Assembly (NCBI GenBank): GCA_963924555.1
Contig: OZ004593.1
Span: 558,001-622,000 of the forward strand
Direction: 5' to 3'
Source: Crambe crambe
Lineage: Eukaryota > Porifera > Demospongiae > Poecilosclerida > Crambeidae
Length of the DNA: 64,000 nucleotides
Positions 1 to 12,300 of the stretch are shown here, one piece after another. How positions within the stretch are numbered: position 1 is the stretch's first letter; each line of letters begins with the position of its first letter. The notes under the pieces are model-generated. The model had not been told where the DNA came from and ran no database searches. It saw only the letters and a list, made by a program, of their open reading frames with translations. A program made the position numbers and the translations under genes.

Positions 1-1148
1 GACATCAAGTTGACCCCCAAGCAAAAGGAGCTGATGAATATGAATGATGAAGTCCATGAAAGTGCATTTCGGAGTAATAGAAATCAACACTGGCCAGGAG
101 GTGTTGTTCCATATGTATTGGATTATAGTCTTGGTAAGCGTAATAACTCCTTATAGTGTGGTGGAAGGACAAAGTGTTATTTATTGCATGCTCCTATAAC
201 ACGATTATCATGCAGGTCCTGCTCAGAGGAATGGAATCAATCGTGCCATACAGGAGTACCATGCTAAGACATGCATACGATTCAAGAGGAGGGAAAGAGA
301 GAGAGACTATGTTAGATTCGTCAGGAGAAATGGGTGATTATATAGCACTTGAGCTCTTTAGCTATAAGCTTCAAGAAGAGTGTATTGATTAGATTATATC
401 CACCACTGTTTATTACTTGCAGGTGTTATTCAAGAGTCGGTCGGGTTGGAGGTCATCAGGAGATATCCATAGGGAATGGGTGCCAGAAAGTAGGGATAGT
501 TATACACGAGATATTCCATGCTCTTGGGAGGTGGCATGAGCAGAGCAGACCTGACAGAGACCAGTACATCAGAGTAAACTACAACAACATCAAAGATAGT
601 AAGTTGGCCATAATGACTTAATTGTTAGGTTTCAGCTGGCTACTATTATACGCTATTCAGGGTATGTCCACAATTTTAGAAAAGAGAGAACCACAACTAC
701 CACCACTAGTGGAGTCAGCTACGACTATTTCTCCCTCATGCACTACGATGCGTACGCCTTCTCCAGAAACCGTCAGCCAACCATTGTCCCATTGAATCTC
801 GGCATTAGTCCCCGCCATCTGGGACAGAGAGGCACTTTCTCCCCCAAAGACCTTCAACATGTCAATGCACTCTACTCATGTGTTGCAGATGAGTCCACAA
901 ACAACGAATGGAGCAAATGTTCTCGGCAATGTAATGGATATCGCTGGAGGATGAAGACTTCTCTTCCTTATTTTGATTTTGAGGTCTGTAATGAAAACTG
1001 CAGGGAAACAGTATCAAAGCCGAGGGTAGACAGAGAAGCAGGGTCGCAGCTAAAGGAAAGGGAGACTGGATCAGAGCCAAAGGTTGATAAGGAGATAAAA
1101 AATCCACAGCCAAGGTTTAAGAATGCAGGTATGCAAAATGTCTCCTAA
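1..1148 (+). CDS. Astacin metalloprotease with TSP1-like tail, copy 1 (5' end outside window)
   Basis: This is a secreted zinc endopeptidase of the astacin (M12A) family. Coding exons are read as 1-133, 216-333, 423-598 and 661-1128, or read through to a stop at 1148. Visible parts are the end of the propeptide, the zinc site [17 protein letters not shown] (HEXXHXXGXXHE) and the Met-turn [14 protein letters not shown]. The tail is a single [14 protein letters not shown] module rich in cysteine. The signal peptide exon lies upstream of the window. Exons 2 and 3 have the same lengths (118 and 176 nt) as in the three following paralogues. Unlike them, catalytic domain and tail lie on one exon with no ordinary TSP1 repeat between. 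A donor-like GT at 1129 could lead to a short last exon near 1182. No hydrophobic C-terminal tail is seen, so a soluble secreted enzyme is likely. The family call is strong; the exact 3' end is uncertain. Confidence 0.85.
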
Positions 1149-1249
1149 GTTAACTTCTTTGCATACCTATACTGTTTACAGGGAACATTCCTGTAGTATA
1201 AAGTACACACTCTTGTTTTTACAGTGTAGCTGTATAAAAATTAGTACAT

Positions 1250-1305
1250 GTAGCTAGATAGTGAGCAGAATTCATATCATATGAATTCTGCTCACTCACT
1301 AGCTA
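1250..1305. repeat. Near-perfect palindrome
   Basis: GTAGCTAG...AGTGAGCAGAATTCATAT is followed directly by its inverse complement ending CTAGCTAC. The arms are about 27 bp with almost no loop. This resembles a small MITE-like foldback; no coding capacity. Confidence 0.75.
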
Positions 1306-1827
1306 CTGAACTTGTGTTTAATCATAGCATCCATGATTGGAATGATCAGTTTATACCTTACTGTTTACAGAGAGCATTCCTTAGATATGCGATACACACT
1401 TTCATTTTTAGAGTGTATAAGCCAGAGTCAATGGAGTGTTAGCATAATATTATGATCAGGCAATTTTTTTTTTCCTTCTCCCCCAAATAAAATTCCTAGA
1501 CATGTCAAATGGCCTCACTTATGTGTCAATGGATTAAAGAAGAAGAAGAAGAAGAAAAGGGAAAAACAGAATTAATTATTTGTGTGTTTCTATTATGCAA
1601 AAATTACTTTATACGTGTAGTTACGTAGTTACGTAGTTACGTAGTTAACTAGTTACGTAGTTACTTAGTTACTTTTTTTCACTGCTTTGTTTTATTCTGC
1701 TGGTTTGAAGGATTAAATTGCTTGTGGGCATTTAGGGCTATGTACATGCATATATAGCTGCTAGCAAGTCATGAGTTACTATAATGAATATAGAGCAAAA
1801 AGTGGTCAAAACGAGTATTCCCTACTG

Positions 1828-1941
1828 AACTGTAAGAATGAAAGTGTTTACTGCACACGATTTTGTTCCAATGCACACACTATTTTTGTAGTGTGTATTG
1901 GGACAATTTAGTGTGCAGTACACACTTTCATTCTTACAGTG
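1828..1941. mobile_element. MITE-like inverted-repeat element, about 114 bp
   Basis: The left end ACTGTAAGAATGAAAGTGT is mirrored at the right end by ACACTTTCATTCTTACAGT. Inner arms also pair (CTGCACAC with GTGTGCAG, TTCCAATGCACACACTA with TAGTGTGTATTGGGA). No transposase is present, so it would be non-autonomous. Fragments with a similar ACAGTGTA...ACACACTTTCATTTTTA pattern occur near 1180-1230 and 1370-1420. Confidence 0.6.
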
Positions 1942-2044
1942 ACATAGCTACATGTATATATTTCAACAGCCTTTCTAGTCTGTGTATTAAAGCAAATTAT
2001 TCCTTCTTTTTTTTTAAGGCAGGCATTGTATAGCTACTGATGTA

Positions 2045-2093
2045 CTAGACTCTGTCAGGTCTAACATGCCCGGGCCTGACACAGAGTCCAGTC
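2045..2093. repeat. Short inverted repeat
   Basis: ACTAGACTCTGTCAGG and CCTGACACAGAGTCCAGT pair imperfectly around a roughly 15 bp loop containing CCCGGG. Function unknown. Confidence 0.55.
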
Positions 2094-2861
2094 CCAAGAG
2101 CATTACCTTTAGCTACCCATCCATTTCTAATTGGACACGCATTCAAGCAACAACAACATAATGAGTAGCTATAACAAGCCATTGGATAATCTGCAGACAG
2201 CTCTAGCTCTATAGCTGGTTACATAATTATACCCACTTCCCCTGACAAATGAAATCATAGTTTCTCTCTCCAGCTGAAACTCACACATGCAAGCACTAGT
2301 TTTAGTGTGATAGCTACTCCTGTACAACACACTCTATATGATCTCTTAGGAGAACACCAAGATTCCAGGGTTGTAACTACATGTTAAGGAGCTGCATCTT
2401 GTTCTTTATCATGCAGCAAGCCAACTGTTTCTTAAGTAACCTGCTAGCTATCAGAGTTAAATTGGAGTACGTATTATGATTGTTTACCATTAACCTCAAA
2501 GATCTAGCAGCCAGACTAATTAGGGTGCGGGTTCTTAATTTCACACACATGCACCACCAGTGATATACTTTATCATGTGTGAGCAGATCTCTCCTAAGTG
2601 CCAACAACATGCATCATTTTGATCCAATATATTCATATAAGTACAATGACAATATTAAAACCCCATTATGCTTATTAGACAGCAATGCATTACATCACAA
2701 GGTGGGGCTAACAACATTGGCAGGTTGTAGGATTTTTTTCTTTGTAGCTAGCGCTAAGTATTTTTTGCAGATTTTTTCTTCCTTTAAACGTGCATAACTA
2801 ATTATTTTTAATTTACCACATCACTAGTTGATAAGTACTCCTAGCTAATGGAGCTCTCCTT

Positions 2862-2867
2862 TATAAG
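2862..2867 (+). promoter_or_regulatory. TATA box of astacin copy 2
   Basis: TATAAG lies 85 bp upstream of the start codon at 2947. TATA-like boxes also lie upstream of copies 3 and 4, which supports a shared promoter type. Confidence 0.55.
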
Positions 2868-2946
2868 CTCCTCAAACTCAGTCATGCCAGCAGCAACAGA
2901 GTATCTCCACTAGTCAGCATCAGTCACTTCTTCTTCCCCTCCAAAA

Positions 2947-5226
2947 ATGAAGACATTCTTCATTATAGTGGCTGTGCTAGTAGTAACTGCAGCTGCAGTG
3001 CCAGTAATTCCAGTCCCTGAAGCCAATGTGGGAACTGTCCAAGTGACACCCAAAAGACCCACCAATGAAGAAGAACTGAATTTGGGTATGTCAACTATAA
3101 TTATAGGCTAGTTATGTGCACTTGAAAATCATGTTGTATGTTTGTTTGTTTGTTTGTTTGTTTGTTTGTTTATTTTGGTTAGTATATTTTTGCCATATAG
3201 AGTGTTTTTGTGGTTGTTGTTTTTTGAATGTATAATTCAGAGTATGGCATAGTCAAAGACATGTTTGAAGGAGACATCAAGTTGACCCCAAAGCAGAAGG
3301 AGCTGATGAGTGAGTCGAAGCACCAGATTCATGAAAGAGCAGTTGTCCGTGATAGAGATGAACGCTGGCCAGGAGCTGTTATTCCATATGTAATGGACTC
3401 TAGTCTGGGTGAGAGAAATAGCAAGCTAAGCTATCCATGCAGTGGAAACTCTGACCAAAGATAAATTAAATTCTTAACTAGCTACTTCCAAATTAGAAAA
3501 GAAATCTCATCAGGAAAATGACTGATCTCATTGCGATATCATTTTCTGGAATGCTCCTATAGCATATATTGTAATTATGCAGGTTCTGCTCAGATAAATG
3601 GAATCAATCGAGCCATACAGGAATACCATGCTAAGACATGCATACGATTCAAGAGGAGGGAAAGAGAGAGAGACTATGTTAGATTCGTCAGGAGAAATGG
3701 GTAATTATTAAATAGCTGAAACATCTTAAATTGAACCATACATAATAGTATTAGTCATGATTAACTATTCGGCTGCAAGAATATAGTCCAGCTGTATATT
3801 GCACTAATCTTTAGCTAATACTTAATCCACCAGGCAGACACTTAGCTAATCATTTTTTTGGCTAGCTCTCCATAACGCATTAATTTTATTCCTCACATGC
3901 ACTTTGCAGGTGTTACTCGTATATTGGTCGTGTTGGAGATTCTCAGGAAGTATCCATAGGGAGAGGGTGTGAGAGTTTGGGGATAGTTCTGCACGAGATG
4001 TTCCATGTTCTTGGGAGGTGGCACGAACAGAGCAGACCAGACAGAGACCAGTACATCAGAATAAACTTTAACAACATCAGAAATGGTAGCTAAATGGCTA
4101 TAATTCCATACTGATAGCTACAGCTTTCAGCTAGCTATTACACACTCTACAGGGCTTGCCGATCAATTTGAAAGAGTGAGTACAAGACTTGCCACCACTA
4201 ACGGAGTCGGCTACGACTATTTCACCCTCATGCACTATGATGCATACGCCTTCTCCAGAAACCGCCAGCCAACCATCGTCCCATTGAATTCCGGAGTTAA
4301 TCTCAATGACCTGGGACAGAGAAACACCTTCTCCCCCAAAGACTTTCAGCATATCAACGCACTCTACTCGTGCGGTGCAGGCGGTCCTGAGAGTGAGTCA
4401 ATGGTTATAATTATCCACATAAGGGATTGCTCAGTTGTTGTAATGTATAACAGAGCTTGTGAAAATTCTATAGCTCTTGAGCATTGTAGTTTAGCTAGCT
4501 ATCTGGAGGGGTAGCTAGTCAGTCTCGTTGTGTATGAGATTCTGGTCTGTGCAAGGAAAGAATCCATGATATGCATGAGATTAAAGGGTGTGACCCGTGA
4601 CTGAGACTGGCTAATCAGATGATTTCTATCTCAATGCAGCTGTAACCCTTGCACCATCATCTCAATGGTCGTCATGGTCACAATGGAGTAGTTGTTCTGC
4701 CGCTTGTGGTAGGGGAACTCGCCAAAGAACGAGGACTTGCACCAGAGGAGGAAACTGCGTTGGAAGTTCAAGGGAAACAGCTCGCTGTTTCGTTCGGTCT
4801 TGTTCGAGTCAATGGGGCAGCTGGGGCTCATGGTCATCCTGCTCACCATCTTGTGGGAATAACAGAGTGAGGTCAAGGTCCAGAAATTGTCAAGGATTCA
4901 GGTGTGAGGGACCTTCTAGGGAAGTTCAAAGATGTCAGAACATAGACTGTGGCTCGACAAACAACAATTGGTCAGAATGGAGCCGATGTTCTCGACAATG
5001 TAATGGATATCGCTGGAGAAGGAGAAGATCTCCTCCTTTTTTTGAATTTGAGATCTGTAATACAAACTGCTCACCACGGCAGAGGGTAAACAGGGAAGTG
5101 GAATCAGAGCCGAGGGAAGCAAGGTCACAGCTAAAGGTTATCATCGAAAGAGAAACTGGATCAGAGCCAAAGGCTGATAAGGAGATAAAACCACAGCCAA
5201 GGTTTAATAGGAATGCTGGTGAGTAA
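2947..5226 (+). CDS. Astacin metalloprotease with three TSP1-type modules, copy 2
   Basis: Exons are read as 2947-3085, 3241-3408, 3583-3700, 3910-4085, 4153-4392 and 4640-5218, all phase-consistent. Exon 1 gives a signal peptide ([17 protein letters not shown]). Exon 2 holds the propeptide with FEGDI, the aspartate-switch motif that ligates zinc in the zymogen, then the basic ERAVVRDRD stretch before the mature domain. Exon 4 carries [17 protein letters not shown] and exon 5 the Met-turn [14 protein letters not shown]. Exon 6 encodes two TSP1 repeats ([15 protein letters not shown] and [12 protein letters not shown]) and the terminal [17 protein letters not shown] module, then a basic/acidic tail. 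After 5218 the frame stops at 5226, or may splice to a very short exon near 5638. No GPI-like tail is visible, so the product is probably secreted, acting on extracellular matrix or peptides. Confidence 0.9.
3139..3171. repeat. (TTTG)n microsatellite
   Basis: About eight TTTG units in intron 1 of astacin copy 2. Confidence 0.85.
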
Positions 5227-6000
5227 AATGGCCACTGTGGCTAAGTCCAGAGACCACCAATTAAAAGTGGGCATATAGTCAGGCACCCCCCCCCCCCCCA
5301 ACTCTCCCCCATAAATAAAATTCCGAAAAAGATTAGCTAAGTGGCTTCTGTGTCAATGTCCGTTCTTCTGTATACCCTTCATGTGCTATGATTGCCATTG
5401 TCTAGTGCCTCGTGGAATTAAAGAAGAAGAAGAAGAAGAATGACTGAGAAATCCCATCAAACAGAAAGACTGACTCATATTAACTAGCTAACTATTCAGT
5501 TTTCAATATTGAATTGCATTTAGGGATAGTTATGACTGTCACAATACATAGTTAGCTAATGTACATAGCTAGGAGATATAATAATAGAATCTATTAGCTA
5601 TACATACTATGAAATTATTATAGTGATCTATGCTGCAGGTGATCCTTTAATAGAATAAGAAGTTAGCTACAGAACTGGTCATTGTTACTTTTACATGAGA
5701 TGCTATTACTGATTCCCGTGCATTGTTTAAAAAAATCTTGAGGCTTCTTAGGCCTATAGCTAGCTAGGGTATCAGTGAACATCATAAAAGACATCACATA
5801 ACAAGATGGCATGTTGCACTTGAATAGCTTGTTGTCTGATCACCAGCTTGATTTTTTAAAAATATTTTTGCATAGCTACTGGCAATGCTGGCTAAATAAT
5901 GCATGCATGCATGCATGAATCAAGTATAAAATGCTAGCTAGTTACAGACGTTGATTTAGGTGGGGCACTTTGCATTTGGCAAGCTGCAGAGGTTAGCTGC
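5227..6000. other. Spacer between astacin copies 2 and 3
   Basis: AT-rich, with a C14-like run near 5287, an AAG run near 5420 and ATGC repeats near 5900. Apart from a possible short last exon of copy 2 near 5638 no coding signal was seen. Confidence 0.55.
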
Positions 6001-6008
6001 TATAAAAG
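6001..6008 (+). promoter_or_regulatory. TATA box of astacin copy 3
   Basis: TATAAAAG lies 95 bp before the ATG at 6096. Confidence 0.6.
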
Positions 6009-6095
6009 TTGCAAGGTCCTAGCAATAGTTAGTGACAGCTAATCAAGTTAACTAGCTAACACTTGTCACTTGAGCAAATAAGGGTTGCAATTGGA

Positions 6096-7570
6096 ATGAA
6101 AGTTACTTCTTTATTCTGCTTGGTGCTTGCACTGGTCCTTGTGGAACTGGCTGCTGGTGCAAAGAAGAAGCTAGGTGGCAGAGTCAATGAGGCAAAGGGA
6201 ATGTTAAATCGGCCCTTGAATGAACGAGAAGTGAATTTGAGTATGTAGTTATATTTAAATTAAGTCCATGTTTAGCTACCATTTTATGTTCCACAGACTC
6301 TGGATACATTCACGATATGTTTGAAGGTGATATCCTTTTGACACAAAGGCAGAAAGCACTGATAAGAGCAACAGATTATGCGTCCAAGCACAGTGTTCAT
6401 GAAAGAGCAGTTGTAATAGGAGCTGCAATGAAATGGCCAAATGCACAAGTGCCTTATGAACTCCATTCTAGTCTGCGTAAGGGATTACAATTCCCTATTC
6501 GTTATGTTTCAATTAGTTATGGAAAAAAATTTTTACAGGTTCTGCTCAGAGGAACAGCATAGAGCGTGCTATACAGGAATATCACACTCAAACCTGTGTG
6601 CGGTTTCGGCCAAGGAATGGAGAGAGAAACTATATTTCATTTGTCAGGGGAACAGGGTAAATAAACATGATAGCTAATGCAATAGGTACCTGCAGGTTAT
6701 TTTTATTGAGCAGATGTTACTCATATGTTGGTGTTGTCGGAGGTGCTCAACGTGTGTCCATTGGAAGTGGATGTGAGGATATGGGGACAGTCCTGCATGA
6801 GATGTTCCATGCTCTTGGGAGGTGGCACGAGCAGAGCAGACCTGACAGAGACCAGTACATCAGAGTAAAGTACAACAATATCAGAAATGGTAAGATGAAT
6901 CTAATTTGGTGACACTGCAGCCAGGTAGCTGGCCAGGTAGACGTTTTTTTCGCGGGGTGATGAAAAGCAAAGCCCCTACCCCTAGCCTTCCCTTTTCCAC
7001 CACACTGCGAAAAAAGCAGGTCTAGGTATGAAGTTACAAGTTAACTATCATGAAAGGGAGAAATGGTATTTTGGCTAGCTAATAGGCATCATGCACAGTC
7101 AAATGACTAACCACAGCACTTAGAAGATGATATCCTGTTTCCTTCCTTCTTTCTTCCTTTCTTCCTTCCTTCTTTCTTGCAGGTCTAAGTGATCAGTTTG
7201 ATAAAGTGAGCACAACCATGGCAACCACAAATGGAGTCGGTTATGACTATTTCTCCATCATGCACTATGATGCGTACGCCTTCTCCAGAAACAAACAACC
7301 AACCATCGTCCCATTGGACTCCAGCATTAGTCTCGATGACCTGGGACAGAGAATGACTTTCTCCTCCAAAGACTTGCAGCACATTAATGTGCTTTACTGT
7401 GGTGGTGGATGTAAGCCCATTGCAATTACAGCTAATTAGTGGTGAATTCAGCATGTGTGTGGCAACTGATGGTCTATAATTTTATAAAAAGCAGTTTCAG
7501 GTTTTACCAGTCAAAGGAAATATATCTAACTAGGCATCATCAAGTATTATTTATTTATTGTTGTTGTTAT

Positions 7571-7604
<34 letters not shown>

Positions 7605-8673
7605 GTTGTTGTTAGCTCCATCATCTCAATGGTCTTCCTGGTCAGCATGGAGTCAGTGTTCCACCACTTGTGGACAAGGGACACAGCGAAGGTCGAGATC
7701 TTGTATAGGAGAAGACAAGAATATCTGTCGTGGAAATGAGATAGAAATGCGATCCTGCAACAGCGGGAGGTGTAGAATGGATACGGGGATGTCTGATTGG
7801 TCCGAATGGAGTTCACCATGTACTTCAAAGTGTCTTGGGTTTCGTTGGAGGAGGCGTCATTGCATCAACCCCAGCATTGGTTGTTCTTCCCCTTATTTTC
7901 AGTTTGCTGTGTGTGGTGATTGTCGCTCAGAGCCGAGGGTTAACAAGGAAGCAGGGTCACAGTTGAGGGTTAACAGGGAAGCAGGGTCACAGTTGAGGGT
8001 TAACAGGGAAGCAGGGTCACAGCCAAGGGTTAATGAAGCTGTTGCTCTACTGAGTAAAACAGAGGGATCACAGTCAAGGGTTAACAGGGAAACACACTTG
8101 CAGCTGGGGGATTATTGGAAGAAGAGAGGTGAGTCAATAAGTAAGCTTACAAGGCCATATCACTAACAGTCTATCATTTAGAAAACAACAATTTAATATA
8201 GCTAGTTATGTGGGAGTAGCAATTTATTCCACAATGCGAATTATTGATTGCCAAAGTGATTTGCATGGACACATCACCAGACTTATCAGGATTAGCTACA
8301 TGTATTTTTCCATCCACACCCTCACTCACTGCATCACCATTATTATTAGTCAATTTTCATGTCTAGCTACATGCATTCCTTCCTCCACCCTGTACTTGAA
8401 ATAATATCACTGATTGTGCTTTTGAGCTGGCTTGTTAGCCAGTTCAATTATTGTACAATACAGAAATAGTAGCTATTAACTTAGCCCCATCCCATCCCAT
8501 CCCATAACAGCATAGCTATATATTGTGTGATATAAATCATGTGATTTTCCCACTAAACATCTGCAGGGCTGCAACAGTCTGGTTCCAATGGCTTCATCTA
8601 TGACATCATATCAATGCATGCTCTGATCTTCACATGCACATCCTCAATGCTGGCTCTCAACTTTCAACATTAA
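6096..8673 (+). CDS. Astacin metalloprotease with two TSP1-type modules and GPI-like tail, copy 3
   Basis: Seven exons are read: 6096-6240, 6297-6476, 6539-6656, 6714-6889, 7183-7410, 7616-8128 and 8567-8673, giving 488 codons in one frame. The order is signal peptide ([21 protein letters not shown]), propeptide with FEGDI, the [17 protein letters not shown] zinc site, Met-turn [14 protein letters not shown], one ordinary TSP1 ([15 protein letters not shown]) and the terminal [20 protein letters not shown] module. A tandem peptide repeat (RVNREAGSQ units) follows. The last exon ends in a moderately hydrophobic run ([20 protein letters not shown]), which looks like a GPI-attachment signal or membrane tether; this is inference. 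The final exon rests on phase and on the analogous last exon of copy 4. Confidence 0.88.
7141..7182. repeat. CTT/CTTT-rich tract at a 3' splice site
   Basis: Repeated CCTT/CTTT units end in TTGCAG directly before exon 5 of astacin copy 3, so they form its polypyrimidine tract. Confidence 0.8.
7558..7613. repeat. (GTT)n microsatellite at a 3' splice site
   Basis: About 18 GTT units run straight into the TTAG acceptor of exon 6 of astacin copy 3. Confidence 0.85.
7935..8029 (+). repeat. Coding 30-bp tandem repeat in astacin copy 3
   Basis: Three to four copies of a unit starting AGGGTTAACAGGGAAGCAGG encode [14 protein letters not shown] decapeptides. Degenerate single units of the same kind ([11 protein letters not shown]) occur in copy 1, so the array expanded in copy 3. 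Confidence 0.85.
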
Positions 8674-9202
8674 CTGAAATTGTGTATATATATATACATT
8701 ATTGTACTTCATTATGCGTGTGCTTGGTTATTATACCCTCCCCTTCATTGGTTGCCATAGCTCCTCCCCTTCATTGGTTGCCATAGCTCATATATCAGGC
8801 TGGCTCCATTGTCTATTATGCATCAATTACTATTGCATGGAATGGGTGGCATTGCTAGGCTACAGCTCTCCCTTCAAGTTCAGCTAGCAACTATTTAGTT
8901 GTCGTGTGGGAGAGGCTGACCACAGAAAAAAAACTTGATACAGCTGTAGCTGCAGCATTAAAAGGCCAGCATGAGCCTCTGACATCTGGCAGTGGTGGGG
9001 AGAAGCCAGAGTAAATGTGAACTTATTAAGCATAATGCACAATGTAGCAAGAGTAACTCCTTCTGTTCCTACATACTCCTCCAAGACTAAACATGTAAAT
9101 TCCATAGTTAGTAATACCAGTGGTTTTATTTCTTTGTAGCTACCAGGCATAGTATATACTTTATTAGGAAATTTTGTGTACCTAGCAATCTGGTTAGGTG
9201 CT
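8674..9202. other. Spacer between astacin copies 3 and 4
   Basis: Contains a direct repeat of CCCTTCATTGGTTGCCATAG (about 8741-8790). No coding exon recognised. Confidence 0.55.
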
Positions 9203-9209
9203 ATATAAA
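9203..9209 (+). promoter_or_regulatory. TATA box of astacin copy 4
   Basis: TATATAAAG-type box about 140 bp before the ATG at 9344. Confidence 0.5.
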
Positions 9210-9343
9210 GCAATAGCCATCATAGTACTGCTAGCTCCACTGCAGGAAAGGCCAGAGTACACAGCTAACTACCTCTGCAGGAGTGCAAGATCTCTTCTAC
9301 AGCTCTACAGCTAGCTAGCTGTCATCATCATCAACCATCAGCT

Positions 9344-12300
9344 ATGAAGTTTTTCTTCTTTCTGTGCACTTGCCTTGTGGCAATAATGGTGCATGTCACT
9401 GTGGCTAGTGCAGCATTAGAGGAGGAGGAGACAGTTGTAGTGAGTGAGATCCAAGGACCTGAAGAAGAAAAGGTGCCTCAAGAAGGATCCATGAATGATG
9501 AAGAAGAAGTGAATTTGAGTAAGTCCGATAGCTATCACATGTCATATTGAGACATGCAGTTTTCTGAAGAGGCAACTCTCCATTAGCATGCATGGCCATG
9601 CAAGATACCTCAATATAAACTGATAATAGGCACTAATTTATCCTGCAAGTAGCTAGTAGTCCAATTAGCTGATAATTAACTGCATTTTGTGTATTACACA
9701 GAGACTGGACACATTCAAGATATGTTTGAAGGGGACATCATTTTGACTCCGTGGCAGAAGGAACTGATAAGAGAAACAGATGGTCATCAGGAGGAGTCTG
9801 AACACCAGATTCAAGAAAGAGCAGTCGTGAGAAGTTCCTTTTCAAAGTGGTCTGGTGCAGTAGTGCCGTATGAACTCCATTCTAGTCTAGGTACATTATC
9901 CTAACTAATTGGCTGTATTAACTATGACTGTGGTAAGTCTCACTTCTTCACAAGATTTCTAGTAGCTAGCCTTGGCTAAGTTTCTACATCAAATTTCGAT
10001 GCAGAAATAGTTATGGAGCATGTTTGGGATGAGTACAGTCTTATTGAAGAAATTCAAGCTAGTCAAGAATGGGATAAATCATTTGATTTCTTCCTTGGTT
10101 ACCACATAGCTACTAAATCTGTATTGCTAATTTACTCAGGGTCTTTTCAAATTGCTGCTATAAATCGTGGCATTCAGGAGTACCGCAGTAAAACCTGCGT
10201 CCGATTTCAGCCCAGAAATGGAGAGAGAGACTATGTGCTGTTTATCAGAGGACGAGGGTAAATTAAACCACCCCCCCCCCCCCCATAGCTAGCTAGGTGT
10301 AGCTAACTTCGTTGCTAAGAAATCAATAGCCTTCATCTGACTCATTATCTCATGCTCATGCATTTTGGCACTCATCATTACATTGATTATTATACGACCA
10401 GGTGCTACTCGAGTGTTGGTCGGATCAGTGGTGGTCAACAAGTATCCATAGGGTCAGGGTGTGAGAGCTTAGGGATAGTTCTGCACGAGATGTTCCATGC
10501 TCTTGGGAGGTGGCACGAGCAGAGCAGACCTGACAGAGACCAGTACATCAGAGTAAACTACGAAAACATCCGAAATGGTAAGACAACAACAGCCTAGCTT
10601 CAACTCATCTCATAGTGAATGAAAGACCTCATTTGGACTAATACACAGACTAGAATACTAGCCAATTCTTAACAAATCATAGTACTATACTAGAACTAGA
10701 TTTCCCATTGCCATGGCAGCAAAGGATTGTAGCCAATAGGGCTCTAAAATTAATAATATTTCCATGAGATTCATTGGCATTAGCTAGAGTTCAAACTTGG
10801 CTGATCTCCATATATACACTATCAGGTCTGCAAGATCAATTCGAGAAAGCAAGTTCTAGAGTAGCCACGACGAATGGAGTCGGTTATGACTATTTCTCCC
10901 TCATGCACTACAGTGCATATGCCTTCTCCAGAAATCGCCAGCCAACCATCGTTCCATTGGACTCCAGCGTCAGTCTCAGGCAGCTGGGACAAAGAAACAC
11001 TTTCTCTTCCAAAGATTTGCAGCACATCAATGCACTCTACTGTGGTGGATGTAAGTCTAGTGATAGAGCTAAGGTACATGTAGCTGCTGTCTCTAATCAG
11101 GACCCCTGAAATGAGGCCACCCCTCTAATCAGGACACTTCTGCTGGCCCCAAAGGTGGCCGGATTAGAGGGAGTCCACTGTAGAAGCAGCAGCATTCCTT
11201 GATGCCAATAGCAAGAAAATCCATGACAAAATTTCTGTAATCCTAGCTCCACCCCCAGCTCCACCCACAGTTCCAACTTCACCTCAATGGTCTTCCTGGT
11301 CAGCATGGAGTCGGTGCTCTGTAACTTGTGGACGAGGTAATCAGGAAAGAAGAAGATATTGCCTCAGGGGGAGTTGTATTGGAGATTCTCGGCAATTAAG
11401 ACTCTGTATCACTCCTCAAACATGTCCATCCCTGATCCCATCACAATGGTCGTCCTGGTCTGCTTGGAGTCAGTGCTCGGCAAGTTGTGGACAAGGTAGT
11501 CAGGAAAGAGTAAGACGTTGTCTGAGTGGGAGTTGCACTGAACGCTCCCGTCAATTCAGAGTGTGTTACATTCAGACGTGTCCCACTCAATCTCAATGGT
11601 CGTCCTGGTCAACATGGAGTCAGTGCTCAGCAAGTTGCGGACGAGGTATTCGGAAAAGAACAAGAAACTGTTTGAGGGGAAGCTGTAGTGGGAGTAGGAT
11701 TGATATCGGTTTCTGTAATACTCACACGTGTCCTACGACCCCCCCACCAGCATCATCCCTGTGGTCACCTTGGTCAGCATGGAGTAGGTGTTCCACGAGT
11801 TGTGGAGTTGGTATCAGGCAAAGAACAAGGACATGCCTCAGGGGGAGCTGCTTGGGAAGTTCAAGTGAGATAATTCGCTGTAATAATATTGGAAATTGTC
11901 CAACGACCCCACCCCCAACCACACCCACAATATCAACCACACCTACAACTCCACCCACAACCCCAACCACACCCACAACCCCGTCCATAACTTTAACCAC
12001 ACCTACAACTCCACCCACAACCATGCCCCCAACCCCAGCTCGATCTCGTTGGTCTTCCTGGTCGGCATGGAGTCAGTGTTCTACGACGTGTGGTCCAGGG
12101 ACACAACAAAGGACCAGGAGTTGCGAAGGAGGGGGAGGAGGCTGCAACGGCGCTGCCAGAGAGACAAGGACCTGCAACAGCGGGGAATGTGGTTCATCGC
12201 TTCCAGGGATGTCTTCTTGGTCAGAGTGGAGTCGGTGCACACGTTGTGGTGGATTTCGTTGGAGGAATCGGAGGTGCCTGAATCAGAACCTTGGCTGCTC

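Larger units (their letters stand above)
1149..2861. other. Spacer between astacin copies 1 and 2, with hairpins
   Basis: No convincing coding exon is seen except a possible short last exon of copy 1 near 1182. The stretch is AT-rich and holds three inverted repeats (about 1250-1305, 1828-1941 and 2045-2093), an AAG run near 1540 and a short GTAGTTAC tandem repeat near 1620-1670. Confidence 0.6.
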
